From the NCBI RefSeq assembly GCF_004210375.1, contig NC_134834.1, positions 148,523,009 through 148,587,008 of the forward strand: a stretch of DNA of 64,000 nt. Reading direction: 5' to 3'. The translations under genes and the position numbers were made by a program. The notes under the pieces were generated by a model. That model made no database searches, was not told where the DNA came from, and worked only from the letters and a program-made list of their open reading frames with translations. Below are positions 52,701-63,006 of this stretch, piece by piece (position 1 is the stretch's first letter; each line of letters begins with the position of its first letter). Origin of the DNA: Tachypleus tridentatus. Taxonomy: Eukaryota > Arthropoda > Merostomata > Xiphosura > Limulidae.

Positions 52701-54535
52701 GAGGGAAGGCAGTTGCTCATCACCATCCACTGCCAACTCTTGGGCTACTTATTTATCAACAAACGGTGGGATTGACCATCACATTATAATGCCTCTATGG
52801 GTGAAAGAGCAAGCATGTTTGGTGGAGGTTTGAACCTGCAACCTTCAGATTATGAGTCAAATGCCTTAACCCACCTGGCCATGCCAGGTCTAGATGTATG
52901 ATCCATCTCTGGCAGTTAAATGAAAGCATGCTGTATGGTGTTTAGAGTAGCTTCAGGCACTGGGTTAAAACTGATAAACCTACTTAATATATTGAATGCA
53001 GCTACTTTCATTTTTGTTATATAGATTATTTTTCATTGTTAGCTTTATATAGACACTTAGGAATGACCTAAATATTTTAAGGTGATCGAATCTCATGAGG
53101 TATTACAGCAGAAAATACTGTTAAAAGGAATAGTACCCAAATGATGAAACAGTGAACCTTAATTTTTATAATTAGAAATGTAACAAGGTTGTACTTAAAT
53201 AGCTTATTGTCAGGTTGATTTCTAGTTTCACTCCAAGTGATCCCCTGCTGATACAACAGTAATCTACAAATTTACAATGCTGAAATCAGGTTTGATTCCC
53301 CTCAGTGGCATCAGTAGATAGCCAAATGTAGCTTTGCTATAAGAAAACACACACACTCCATAGTTTTTGTGATAAGAAGTTAATGTCTATTTGCAATCAA
53401 AGTAATAATGCTGCTGGAGGATGCTGCAACAGAACATTTATGATGTACAAACATTTAAATACATATATTTGTAATTTCTATGTTGTGTTTAATCCAAGTG
53501 TCAGTTTTAGGAATTTTCAGACCTGTGTACGACAAAGTGTGTGTATATATTTTATTGTGGTAGAAATGTGTTTTATTGTTTGTCTATACTGGGATACTGT
53601 ACCTGAGAAATTATTTGATTCATCATATATTATAGATGGTGGTCTGTACTAGTGCTGATGGAATCATAATTAACTAGAATGGTGGTCTGTAAATCAAGGT
53701 GAAAGTTATGCTATTTGTAACATAAGATGTCGTACCAATGCTTCTTAATAAAATTGAAAGGACAAACATTATTCATAAAGTTTACAGTAATGGTCACAAA
53801 ATCTATGATGAGATAAGGTTAAAAATCTTATTGGAAAAAACAAGTATTTTAGACAGATTTTTTATGTCTTTATTATCAACAGAATATTTGTTTTACTGCA
53901 TGATTAAGCTACTGTCATATAAGTAAATGGTTATTACAATATAATTTAACAGAACTGTATGTTTTTTGTTTGTTTTTGTACAGGAAGTTTTGAATAAGGT
54001 TGGTGCTGTGCTGTGGTTGGATGTTCAGTATACCTTTAAAAAAAAAATACCTTGTCATCTATTGAAGAGAGCAGAAAAAAATGGTTTAGTGATGTGGAAA
54101 GTCGATCATCCAACGTCGTCTTTAACGCATCAAAAAATGTTTGATTACTTCCAGGTGTCACAAGTTTACTACTATTTCCATCACATGGTTGAGTCTAGTC
54201 ATTTAATTCTATACAACACAGAAACAATTCATTACAGGTTAATGCTGCCATGGGTTCGCTGTGCTTTGACGTTGGATTGCATTGCTCCTATTGGTTCTCA
54301 AAGGTTTGGTTGTAGGTTCAACAAAAAACCTTTATATCGATATTCAGGTTGCCATCGCTACGATATGTCAGCATTGAACGTGGTTTTGGGTTTAATGTAT
54401 AATTTTGATTCTCATAGCTATGCAGCTAGTGATAAAGACAAGTTTTTTGGTCTGGTAAAACAAGAGTTTGTTTCAAAAACTTTAAAGCACTCATCAAGTG
54501 AAAACAACACAGCTCATAGACAACAAAATTCTTGA
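41352..54535 (+). CDS. DUF1647-like, glycosyltransferase-like type II membrane protein
   Basis: Exons 41352-41544 (or -41519), 44419-44675, 45820-45933 and 53984-54535 give about 354-371 residues. After an N-terminal membrane anchor and stem, the lumenal domain reads LPVIVTAVLPGESEVAL, LILYGLDLSVREATALQEAC, VRMFEFDYLPSHLHNLKLSA, YRPVIIQEVL, GAVLWLDVQY (a possible acidic nucleotide-sugar site), LPWVRCALTLDCIAPIGSQR, and SGCHRYDMSALNVVLGLMY. That order of motifs (TA.S...., YDLGLS, FDF..YP.H, W/RP.II.E.L, WLD, CAL...CIAP.G, GCHRYD.SA.N) is what I know from DUF1647 proteins of nematodes and arthropods, whose activity is unproven but glycosyltransferase-like. Sequons NMT and NLT fit a secretory location. 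The last intron is about 8 kb. The family call is from memory and needs a profile search. Confidence 0.75.
41855..42045. repeat. Foldback element with central GACC/GGTC hairpin
   Basis: Left arm TCTCAAGATGGCTGGTACGG ... GTTTTGACCTTCTTA; right arm TAAGAAGGTCAAAACATTG ... CAGCCAACTTGAGA. The centre is CTGAAGATGACC. It is followed by AAAGTGGGTTTCTCGTCAT, the same 3' flank as the elements at 8725 and 58040. Confidence 0.85.
43731..43776. repeat. Microsatellite (AC)n(AG)n
   Basis: About 16 AC units followed by about 7 AG units. Confidence 0.95.
43840..44260 (-). mobile_element. Penelope-like element, GIY-YIG endonuclease remnant
   Basis: On the minus strand, downward from about 44215, one frame reads NTNCKESHNSNITYQIPC, NNCPEFYIGETDRKCETKF and TEYKK before a stop. 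Beyond it comes TKEAILIKENSYALTVTEGD. These match the Y.IPC..C...YIGET.R.L..R..EH and KEA..I......LN...G blocks of the C-terminal GIY-YIG domain of Penelope-like retroelements. The reverse transcriptase part is absent (5'-truncated). It ends about 160 bp before the second coding exon of the DUF1647-like gene, on the other strand. Confidence 0.75.
44419..44675 (+). CDS. DUF1647-like gene, exon 2
   Basis: The acceptor ATCTTTTTTTAG ends at 44418 and the first two bases complete a codon. It reads YVYMVTSKTPDVESNQEYLK, LPVIVTAVLPGESEVALVF and SLILYGLDLSVREATA, then ends in phase 0 at the donor GCT|GTAAGTTC (44676). The ILYGLDLS block is the hallmark Y-D-L-G-L-S-like motif of the family. Confidence 0.75.
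44676..45819 (+). other. DUF1647-like gene, intron 2
   Basis: 1.1 kb of AT-rich sequence, with no SINE and no recognised element. Confidence 0.6.
45820..45933 (+). CDS. DUF1647-like gene, exon 3
   Basis: The acceptor TATATATCTCAG ends at 45819. The exon is 38 codons in phase 0 at both ends: LQEACNLTKCTVRMFEFDYL, then PSHLHNLKLSAYRPVIIQ. The donor CAG|GTAAGTG is consensus. The FDYLP.H and RPVIIQ blocks continue the family pattern exactly into exon 4. Confidence 0.82.
47848..47977 (+). repeat. Foldback family, right half only
   Basis: GTCAGGTTAACCTAAAATGA, AGGAAGGTCAAAAGGTTGTT, CCATACCAGCTGTTCTGAGA and CAAGTGGGTTTCTCATCATC match the right arm and 3' flank of the element at 41855. Confidence 0.75.
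48989..49085. repeat. Imperfect inverted repeat
   Basis: TTTTGAAAGGTGGACTTTTC and GAAAAGGTCCACCTTTCGAA are inverted copies about 55 bp apart. Confidence 0.75.
50258..50360 (+). repeat. Foldback family, left half only
   Basis: GTGTCTCAAAGTGGCTAGTA, GGGTATTAACACTTTTACTA, AGCAGAGAACAATGTTTTG and ACCTTCCTAGGTCATCTTCA match the left arm of the 41855-type element and the inverted form of the right half at 47848. Confidence 0.75.
52624..52894 (-). repeat. SINE family 1, full-length copy
   Basis: TTGTTTGTTTTAATTTTGAA tail, CTCAAGGGCTATCTGCGCT, GTGAGACTAGAGGGAAGG body and the head end CCACCTGGCCATGCCAGG on the plus strand. It is the first family-1 copy after a SINE-poor stretch of about 23 kb. Confidence 0.92.
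53238..53357 (+). repeat. SINE family 3 copy
   Basis: CCCTGCTGATACAACAGTAA head, CAGGTTTGATTCCCCTCAG B box, GATAGCCAAATGTAGCTTTG, CTATAAGAAAACACACACAC tail. Confidence 0.85.
53984..54535 (+). CDS. DUF1647-like gene, last coding exon
   Basis: The acceptor GTTTGTTTTTGTACAG ends at 53983. The exon has 183 codons and the stop TGA at 54533-54535. Blocks seen: EVLNKVGAVLWLDVQYTFKK, GLVMWKVDHPTSSLTHQKMF, LPWVRCALTLDCIAPIGSQR, YSGCHRYDMSALNVVLGLMY. The cysteines in CALTLDC and SGCHRYD are typically conserved. The last 25 residues are polar and look like a free tail. Confidence 0.85.
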   Translation, partial: EVLNKVGAVLWLDVQYTFKKKIPCHLLKRAEKNGLVMWKVDHPTSSLTHQKMFDYFQVSQVYYYFHHMVESSHLILYNTETIHYRLMLPWVRCALTLDCIAPIGSQRFGCRFNKKPLYRYSGCHRYDMSALNVVLGLMYNFDSHSYAASDKDKFFGLVKQEFVSKTLKHSSSENNTAHRQQNS

Positions 54536-55400
54536 AAGAACGTGACTTGTTTGGAAAGCAACAGACACCATCTAAAGAAGATTTTATCATAGGTTTTCAT
54601 TCTTTGTTGTTTAGTTAAAGAACTAAACATTCAAAGGGTTCTTAAAATTCAGAATGAAAAGTACTTCAAGACTATAAATAGAAGTGTAAGATGGGTTGTA
54701 GTGGGAAGGAGGACAATGCTTAATGAAAAAAACCCATCAGAATATGGTATTCCTCTGTTATTATTGCACAGTTTTTTTTAGTATTGAAAAAAAGAATTAA
54801 AAAATCAAAACTAAAGAGGATAATACATAATACATGAAAATGGGAAAGTGAACTTCACTAAATGAGAAAGCTAATAAAACAGAATAGACTATCTTTCTGG
54901 AGCATTTGAACAAATGCTCCAGCTATGGCTTCCTCATTTGTCATATTTTCTTTAACCTGTTTTTGTATATCAAGAATAAAACCAAATACTGGCAAATAAC
55001 CTTCCATTTTTCTTCCTGTCTCCTAAATTTATTTTAGTAACTAATTCTCAAATTTATTTAAATGAGCTTGATGTTGGTTACATTTTCTTTTTCACAAGTG
55101 TGATTACAGTTATAGCTTCATGGCACTACAAGTATTTTTCTTATACACGTTTCTTAAATAGGGTTGTATTTGTACATTTCTATACTTCTAATAATTAGAA
55201 CATTTATGTGAAAAAGACAGGTTATATTTATTTTTCTGTTATTAGCTTCATAAGTGTTTAAGAAGGTATATCCTGAAATATACAGGATTCTGTGTGAATT
55301 AAAAATATGATTTTTGTTGTCATATGGAAAGAAGTTTCTGTTGTGTATTGTTACAAAATAACATAAAATATTGGTTATTTAATAAACATGTTTCTGTAAC
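54536..55400 (+). other. DUF1647-like gene 3' UTR with poly(A) signals
   Basis: AATAAA occurs at 54873-54878 and 55381-55386, with others nearby. The sequence is AT-rich with no repeat. Which signal is used cannot be told from sequence. Confidence 0.5.
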
Positions 55401-57050
55401 TTTATGATCTAATACTGTATTAAACTATTCTTCAACAAGGAAAAACAAATAGGAGACTGTGACAAATGTGTTTTAATGTATTTGTATACAAGTCATTTAA
55501 TACAGTGGAATCTAGCAGAAGTATACTGTACTGATCTCAGGAATCAGAATAATGGAATAATATGAAATTAGATAAAGATCTTTCATTGGTCGATTAACTC
55601 CGAAGTAAATATTGGTACATTTTAATGGCTGTGTGTCGTGATAATGTCATTTTACTATTACTGACAGTAATAAGAAGTTGAGAATTATACCTTATTCAAT
55701 GTGAAAATAATGGTATTCAATGTTGATGAAACATGTGAATGAACTTTAAAGTTTGAATTCTGTTTATATGCTGTGTTTACAATACAGCATACACAGTTTG
55801 GACAGAAATGTTTTTTTCTTTTTTCTTTCTGAATCTTTGCAAAGCATGTAATAATTTAATATTTACTGATTTACAATAAGAATAAAGATATTATTAGCAT
55901 TCATAACTTTTACATTTCTATTCCTGTAGTATATTTCAGACATTGATCACTGGGTAACTGTTTGTTGTTGAGTTTACTGTAAACATTCTAGTCAGTCTGT
56001 AATCATGAATGACATGCTTCAATAAAAAGCACTTTCATCCAGAATTGTTGTCCACATTGTAGTTGCACTGTTTATGAAGTAGCCATAGACTCTATATTTA
56101 ATATATTTCAGTAAAAACAGTTCACAAATTTTGAAATCTAACTATATTAGGAAGTATGTTGAAATATGTGTATATATATAGACACACACATATTTATGGC
56201 AAGCTGAAGTGACCATCTTGATTTGAAAATTGCAAATTATCTAATAAAAAAAATCAAATTTTTGCCAAAAAGTTCACAAGCTTCTATTTTGTAATTCTCT
56301 ACCAAAGATATCTTGATTTGTGTATTTCGTGTATCATTGTCTCAACAACGTGAAATCAATTTAAGCATATTAATCAGTCCGTAATATCAATAAAGATACA
56401 TTGGATCAAGATACAGGGTTATCTTTAAAAACAAACTTTAATTTTTAGTTTTTCATTCTTCCAATGAAGTTGATCTGCTCATAACAATTTTTAACTCGAG
56501 AAAAATTTCCTGGTATTAAGTTTGTTGAATTTCCCAGTATCAAGGCTTAGGTTATGGCGTAACGGGTTGTTGAATTTTCTAGCATTAAGGCTTAAGTTAT
56601 GGTGTAAAGTTTGTTGAAATTCGTTTTTTCTTTGTTTTACAGTAGTGTTACACAGTTTTGTACAATAATGAAACAATCGTTACCATATCAAACATATTAG
56701 GAGCTAACCCTTACCTGAAATTTTAAAATTAGATGGACCTTAAAAAGCGGAAAACAAAACTATATGTATATATATATAAAAAAGGAGGGTACTAAACAAT
56801 AACGTACCATCAAGTTTAACATATTAATATATTTATACGCAACATAAGAAGTTGAAACTCTGTAAATACTAAATAGGAATATTTTAGTTACAATTGAGTT
56901 TTAATCTTTCTTTTCATCGTAACTGAAACATTTTATAAGATGTATATCTTTTTCACGATAGGAAGAAACTAGGTTAGCAATTTTCTGATATCTACTATAT
57001 AACGAAGAAAAGTAATCAGTCACGACTATATTTGGCGGTTGCGGAACAGA
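55401..57050. other. Intergenic AT-rich sequence
   Basis: No gene recognised. The minus frame at 56491-56676 comes from an imperfect tandem repeat of about 55 bp (GTTGAATTTCCCAGTATCAA / GTTGAATTTTCTAGCATTAA) near 56515-56625. Confidence 0.5.
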
Positions 57051-57300
57051 TCGACACCAAACGTCGGTCGATGCTCTCTGCCGCGATAAGCAGTTTGTCT
57101 TTTTAAAAATTTCAAGCCGTGTGTGTCTGTATATTCAAAACGGATAATACGCTATTTTAGGCATGTAATTAAGTTTGAGAGTAGATTAGTAAAGATTGTG
57201 ATGAGTAATAAAATTAAATCGGGTATACCCACGCCCTCGCTTAGTATTGCTTGCGCACAAAAATTTAATAAAAATGGAAACGGAGGTCTCGTAGATTAAT
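57050..57300 (+). promoter_or_regulatory. CpG-bearing segment with a possible first coding exon
   Basis: About 250 bp with many more CpGs than the surrounding AT-rich DNA (GATCGACACCAAACGTCGGTC, GCCGCGATAAGCAG). A small frame opens at ATG 57201: MSNKIKSGIPTPSLSIAC, AQKFNKNGNGGLVD, stop at 57297. A weak donor (CTC|GTAGAT) at 57291 could end an exon. I do not recognise the peptide. It could be the start of a gene that runs right or a chance frame in a promoter. Confidence 0.3.
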
Positions 57301-57477
57301 TTACTGTAATCCTGCCTGAAAGAATTTCAAGTGTTGTGGCTATTGAGGGTTCTCTCTTGTTTGATAATAAGTTTAGTGCGTTTATAATATTGCTTGTTTG
57401 CCTTACAAACAGCCTTACTGGTGAGGGGTGAACTTTCGTACGTTAGTGATAGCCAGGGGAGTTCGTGTAACGATGAA

Positions 57478-57614
57478 TAACAAAACAAAAATGGAAATTT
57501 ATGTATTTCAGAACAAATCCACATTGAGTTATATGCTGTGTCCACGGTGGGAAATCGAAACCGGATTTTAGTACCATAAAGCCGTAGATTTTCTGCTGTC
57601 CCATCGAGGGACAA
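57478..57614 (-). repeat. SINE family 2 copy
   Basis: The plus strand shows ACATTGAGTTATATGCTGTG, CCACGGTGGGAAATCGAAAC (inverted B box) and TGCTGTCCCATCGAGGGAC. The two minus-strand frames here (57327-57724) are readings through it. Confidence 0.75.
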
Positions 57615-58039
57615 ATGGAAGTTAATGCTTGCCCGTTAAGCTGTATGTTTTCAATTACAAGAAATGATTGCTTTCCACCATCATTTCTCCCCTCACGCTT
57701 GAAGAATAATTTCCATAATGTCACAAGATATTGTCAGAGATGACAATAATTCTTGAAAACTGATAATTGTTATTTCGGAAATGAAAGAGAAAACGAAAAC
57801 TGGAGTCTAATGGATGTTGAATTAACAGCAAAAGTGGCACGTAGTAAAATAGTAATCCAGGAAAATGTATATGAATGGTTAGATGATTATACCTAGTTGT
57901 AACTCAAAGAAATATTTCATTTACTTCTGTAACTTCGTAAGTAACGCACTTGATGCCGACTGTCATACGATATACAAGCTTTAGTCAACCATACTGTTAC
58001 TTTATTTTTCAAATCATAGATAATTATTAAGGTAAAACA

Positions 58040-58262
58040 TTATATATGTAAAAACGGCTGGTTTTGATTGAGAAATATTTTTATGCAGAGGAGCGAACAT
58101 CGTTTCGACCTTCTTCGGTCATCTTTCTTTGTGAACCTGACGATGACCGAAGAAGGTCAAAACATTGTTCGCTCCTCTGCATAAACATTTTTCTCAACCC
58201 AAACCAGCCGCTTTTACATGTATATTTTTCTCTACAAGTGGGTTTTCTCGTCATCACTAAAG
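58040..58262. repeat. Foldback element, long copy
   Basis: The left arm 58046-58124 (AAAACGGCTGGTTTTGATTG ... CGACCTTCTTCGGTCATC) and the right arm 58141-58222 (GATGACCGAAGAAGGTCAAA ... CAAACCAGCCGCTTTTACAT) are near-perfect inverted copies of about 78 bp with a 17-bp loop. They are followed by TCTCTACAAGTGGGTTTTC and GTCATCACTAA. The frames on both strands here mirror each other because of the palindrome. Confidence 0.93.
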
Positions 58263-58805
58263 GTAAAACACTGTTTTTAAAAAGAATAGATGAAGTCGAA
58301 AAAAAGGTAAAATATGTAATATTTACATGCTTAATTTGTTGTATAAGGCTTAAATACAACGTTAAGTACAACGATTAATCTTCTGAATATTGTCGATTTT
58401 TGCTTTTCTTTATGGATCAACTTTTTGTAAAACTTAATGAATATACAAGACGTTCGATCTGAATAATTCCTAGCTGTACTTTACTTGCTAACTTTATTTT
58501 ACAAAAAGACGTTCTGAGCATTTAGAAATTTAAAAACAACAAAAAAGTTTGTATAATTCTTTACTTAACAGATGACAGCACTTAAATTATATTGTTTTAA
58601 ACTCATTATAACAATTTTAATTATTGAAGTAAAATTATACTTTTTTGCGTATGATATTGTGAATTTCTGTAAAAAATGTCAAAAGGTACTGTTATAAACT
58701 TAAAGGAAAAACGAATGCTTGAACAGTATGCAAATTTATTTCCTTACAATTACCAAAGAAAGTAAAATTTTAACGTGTTTGTTTACTGGATCAGATTTCT
58801 CATCG

Positions 58806-58905
58806 GCTTACCCAGAAGCTCAATGGTAAGTCTGAAGGCTTATAACTAAAAACCGGGTACAACACAGATAGCCTATTGGGTAACTTTGCGTTTAACAGCA
58901 AACCA
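58806..58905 (+). repeat. SINE family 2, diverged copy
   Basis: AGCTCAATGGTAAGTCTGAA head, then GATAGCCTATTGGGTAACTT and AACAGCAAACC tail; the B box is partly deleted. Confidence 0.75.
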
Positions 58906-59007
58906 TCTTATTCGTGCAGTTACTAAGATGTTAACTTTAAAGTCATTACCACTTTTAACTCTGGGAAGAAGTTTAACAAGACATTTATTATTACTTCTGT
59001 TTTGTTT

Positions 59008-59262
59008 TTGGCATGGCCAGATGGTTATGTGTTTGACTCACAATCCGAGAATCACGGGTTTGAATTTTCATTCCTCCCTAAACGTACGCCATTTTAACCG
59101 TGTGTGTGTGGAGCCAATCCCACTATTTGTTAGTAAACGAGCAGCCCAAGAATTGGGGGTTGGAGATGATGAATAGTTTTCTTTCATCTAGTCTTCGACT
59201 GCTAAATTAGGGACGATTAACTCGGATAGCCCACGTGTAGCTTCGCGCGAAATTCAAGGTAC
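59008..59262 (+). repeat. SINE family 1 copy
   Basis: GGCATGGCCAGATGGTTATG head with CACGGGTTTGAATTTTC B box, then CAGCCCAAGAATTGGGGG, GACTGCTAAATTAGGGACG, GATAGCCCACGTGTAGCTTC and GCGCGAAATTCAAGG. Confidence 0.9.
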
Positions 59263-59753
59263 AACCTCTTAAATGGAGATAAATGTTCTAATCCCTTTTT
59301 TATTTGAACACTTCACTGATTAACCTGGAGAAAGAAAAAAAGAGAGGACTATTCTTAACTTGGAATTGACTGTCACATTACTTATGTTGGATACTCCAAT
59401 CTTGTCAGGCACGATCTTATTAGCAAGGTTTGGAAATGTTTAGAAATAAATGTTCGAACCTTACTTCGATAAAAAAAACAACATTTCTTATATATTATGT
59501 TGTGTACAACGGTAACTTCGAAACTTATTATCAAAATTCTGAAGAGAAGACCACTAGTTAAGAACTCACTTTCCTTTCTTTTCTTTAGGGTTTCCACATA
59601 ATCACTACGAACAATTTAAGTCAACGATAATTACTGTGATAGTCTTGGAGACGAAGAGGTAATTTCTGTCTGATTGTCCTGGTTCACATATATTTCAAAT
59701 ATAAACATCGGTATTGGTTCGTGTGAAACACAACTTACAATGTTCCTTTCACA

Positions 59754-59768
59754 CTAGTAGATGGCGCC
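59754..59768 (+). promoter_or_regulatory. CTCF-like motif
   Basis: CTAGTAGATGGCGCC differs at one position from the CTCF core CCASYAGRKGGCRSC. The motif match is seen directly; binding is not shown. Confidence 0.3.
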
Positions 59769-59845
59769 ATAAAGATTTCGTGGTGTTTTTCACCTTCGGA
59801 AAGGTGTTTTTAAAGATTTATTTGAAAAGTTTTATAAGTATTTTT

Positions 59846-60123
59846 CTTACGAAATGTTATATCATTATGGCCTTTCCCTTGACCATCCAATTCTCGTACT
59901 TTACCGTTACAATTAATGAATCGCAGGGTGTGACATTTGACCAAGTAGAAATACTTTCAAAAACCAGTTTATTATTATTAATAAATGTTAATTTTATATG
60001 GCCTCATAAAGAAGTAGATTTGAACATAAAGATATACGTAGGTCATAATTTAGGTCAAATACCACATATGCACAAAATATGTTCTTTTCGTGAAATACTA
60101 GAATGTGACGCTCAAATAACCTA
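59846..60123 (+). mobile_element. Helitron/PIF1-type helicase C-terminal remnant
   Basis: The frame reads MAFPLTIQFSYFTVTINESQ, GVTFDQVEI and, about 45 residues on, GQIPHMHKICSFREIL before TAA. The FPL.I.F..TINKSQGQTFD.V.I pattern is the last helicase motif block of Helitron Rep/Hel and PIF1 proteins, and the '..N.VFREIL' ending is also familiar from Helitron proteins. Catalytic Walker motifs are absent and the intervening part is degraded. The termini of a Helitron (TC ... CTRR with hairpin) were not located. Confidence 0.6.
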
Positions 60124-62739
60124 ACAAATCGATGACATTGTACAAGAATTTCAACAATAAAATTTTAAAACTAGCGGAAGTAGTAGAATAAAAATGAACT
60201 TTGAGGTTGGCAAAAATATTGATTGTTTTGGGAGTATAAGACGCGGGCTCTGCCATTCACGTTTGTTTATCACTTATAAGGGTTCGATATTTTTCATCTA
60301 ATAAGTACAAAAACACCATCATCAACAACAACGCATTTTCAGAGTATTTTAAAATATAAAGCTTTGTTAATTAAGCATTGTCGTGTTCGCCAAATTGTGC
60401 TAACTCCAAAAAGCCTTACTTCTTCAACTTGGGCATTCTACACCACTGAGGTACAAAATGCTTTCTCAACGCTTTCCGCTATAATATTGATATTGCTGTC
60501 ACACAAGGTTAGATTTATAAAAATTCTAAGGGAGGGCGACATTTAGGGGCAGTACGGTACTCCAAGTATATACATCTCTCCCCAAAACAAACGACGACCG
60601 ACATATTCGGATAACTAAGGTAATGACCGTAACCAATCTAAAGGTATGAATTTATCTTGGGAATCATTGAAATTAATTAATTAATCTAGATGTATTGGCG
60701 TAAAGTCCCCAAGAGTGTTCTGTTTCAAGAGTAAATAAAATCAAAATTAATAGTAACAGATAGTTTTTATTTCTTTCTCTTCAAGTTCATATGTCATGCT
60801 GTTTTGTAGCCTGCAGAAAGCAACACCAACCGTCCCTTGCGCGACGTAATTTAGTGTCGGCAGACTGACAGATAACGGTACAGTAATTGCGAAAGGTTAA
60901 AACAGGTCTCTTCTAAACGGTCTTTGATCTCCTTTTCCGGGAAATTATTCGTTAGTTTCAGACTTTTCTTCGTTTTAATTATCATATAAGTAATATTTTT
61001 TCCATTTTTTTTGAAAACTATTCGAATTTAGAGTTTACACTTCACGTACGCACATTTCCATTTTCTTCTCCGACTTGTATCTTTACAGTTTCCTTGTAAA
61101 ATTAACAATCTTATCGCATAGTTAATGTTTAAAGTATTTAAGTCACGATATTTTAAGGTTAATAATATGTTCGAGCTCACCAAACTTTCCTCAATGCATA
61201 ATTATATAAATTAGAAACAGAAAGCTAGGACTATTGTAAGAACCAGATGTCTACGAGCAAAAAACAAACAAACGGAAATTAGGCCTGTGGGACAGGAAGC
61301 AAAATAAGGTACAAATAAATATTTATACGCAAAAATTAAAACATCAATAATGCAGAACTATACTAATAACAACAAAGTGTGTTATTTTGTGAAATTAATT
61401 ATGAAAGTAATTAGATGTACTTTGGTAACTTTTTATGTAAAATTTAGGGTTAATCATGCTGCACAGTACAAAGTTAATAAACATATATTATCACAAATAA
61501 AAATATTTTGTACATCAAAATTAAAACCCCTAATTTAATTTAATTTTATCAAGCTTCGGTCGGCTCGTAATACATTTATTTGAAAGTGAAACAGTGAAAA
61601 CTACTTCAGTTTGTGCATATTATACGAATAATTAGAAGAATACGTAAATCTTTAGTTTGAGTTACTGACGTATGCAAGGAAACTGTTTGAAAAGCTTGGA
61701 ATAACAGACTAGAAGCTGTAGTTAATGTTTTCACTCAAAGCTGCACAATTTATTTTTACGCTTTATCTACCGTGAGGAGTCTAACCGCTCATTTTATTAT
61801 CATAAGTCCGTCTATTTATTGCTGGCTCACCGTGGAACAATAATTACAGATTGCCATGGTAACATGGTTGAGAAGGTTCGCCCAAATCCCCTATTTTTGT
61901 GATGTAAAAAAAAAATGTTTATATAGCTATAGCTCAAATACTTATGGTGTTTTAATGATTTTACGTAGTCTACATTCTTCTGATAAAGCAGTAGCAATTT
62001 ATGGCTTGAAATAGGCGCATGGATTGGCTTCTGTTGACAGTTTGTAACTGAATGTCTAAAGCCTTAGTGTTATTGTCAGGTTTTTGTGGGCAGAATTCTT
62101 TACAGAAGGTGTCTGTGACTTGTTGGCGATAAATTTCAGCAATAAATAAACAGCAGTATGATCCACGTGTTTTAAAATATCATGTTAAAACAAGTCAAAT
62201 GTTCGTTGTTATACAGAGTTGTTTAAATTAATAATATAATTTAACATTCAGTAATTACTCTACATGTAGATACTACAGTATTTTACAACAATAAAACATA
62301 TATTTATGCTAATTTAGATCTGGCTCCTCACGCAGTGTTACAACACAATGAGGATTTGTTGACATTTCATTGGATGTTTGTGAATTGTATGTGAACAGTC
62401 ATGCAATTGTTTAAACTATATTTCATGCAAACTTGCTTCCAGATTTAATCTAATAGCATCTTTTTAAAACAAATTTTTTGCGGGGTATGACCCCAGACCT
62501 CGTAGCATTAGCATATGCATGTTTGTTATGTTTCGCACAATATGTTTTGGCTTTTGATCTCGCAAACTAGAACATACCCCCCAAACAGGGTGATGTAGTG
62601 TTTAGTTTTTATTTTTAGAAAAGCCTAATATATTTAACAATAAGTTTAACTGTTATTGTTGTAGTGTTAAAAGTATTAGAAACCAAATGTATAAATTCAG
62701 AGCCGTAGTTTAAATGGAAGAAAATGATATAAAAGGATT
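60124..62739. other. Intergenic region, no recognised gene
   Basis: About 2.6 kb. The small frames at 60364-60546 and 61350-61538 have no recognised domain. One short segment (60830-60870) carries several CpGs but no clear promoter motif. Confidence 0.5.
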
Positions 62740-63006
62740 TGTTTAGTTTTGAATTTCGTGCAAAGCTGCACGAAACTTATCTCCGCTATCCGTCCCTAAT
62801 TTAGCAGTAAAAGACAAAAGGGAAGGCAGCTAGCCAACACAATCCACTATCAAATTTTAGGCAACTTTTTTACTGACGAGTACTAGGATGAATCGAAACA
62901 TTATAACACCACACAACTAAAAGGATGAGAAAGTTCTGCGACGGGATTTGTTCCCCCGACCTTCATATTGTGAGTCCAGTGCCCTAATTACCAGATCATC
63001 TCAGGT
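62740..63006 (-). repeat. SINE family 1, diverged full-length copy
   Basis: TTTGTTTAGTTTTGAATTTC tail, GTCCCTAATTTAGCAGTAAA, GGGAAGGCAGCTAGCCAAC body and a degraded head (AATTACCAGATCATCTCAGG). Confidence 0.9.

Larger units (their letters stand above)
45934..53983 (+). other. DUF1647-like gene, intron 3 (about 8 kb)
   Basis: Contains half-foldbacks at 47848-47977 and 50258-50360, a hairpin element at 48989-49085, a short (TA)n(TG)n run near 48660, a family-1 SINE (52624-52894) and a family-3 SINE (53238-53357). The frames at 50264, 51578, 53383 and 53738 show no family features and lack supporting splice sites. Confidence 0.6.

Noticed and set aside
53738..53926. 62-codon frame just upstream of the last DUF1647-like exon, as an additional exon
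   Set aside because: No acceptor or donor fits the known phases, and exon 3 already joins exon 4 (RPVIIQ to EVLNKVG) without a gap in the family pattern.
58064..58378. Frames of 96-104 codons on both strands
   Set aside because: Both are readings across the palindromic foldback element and mirror each other.
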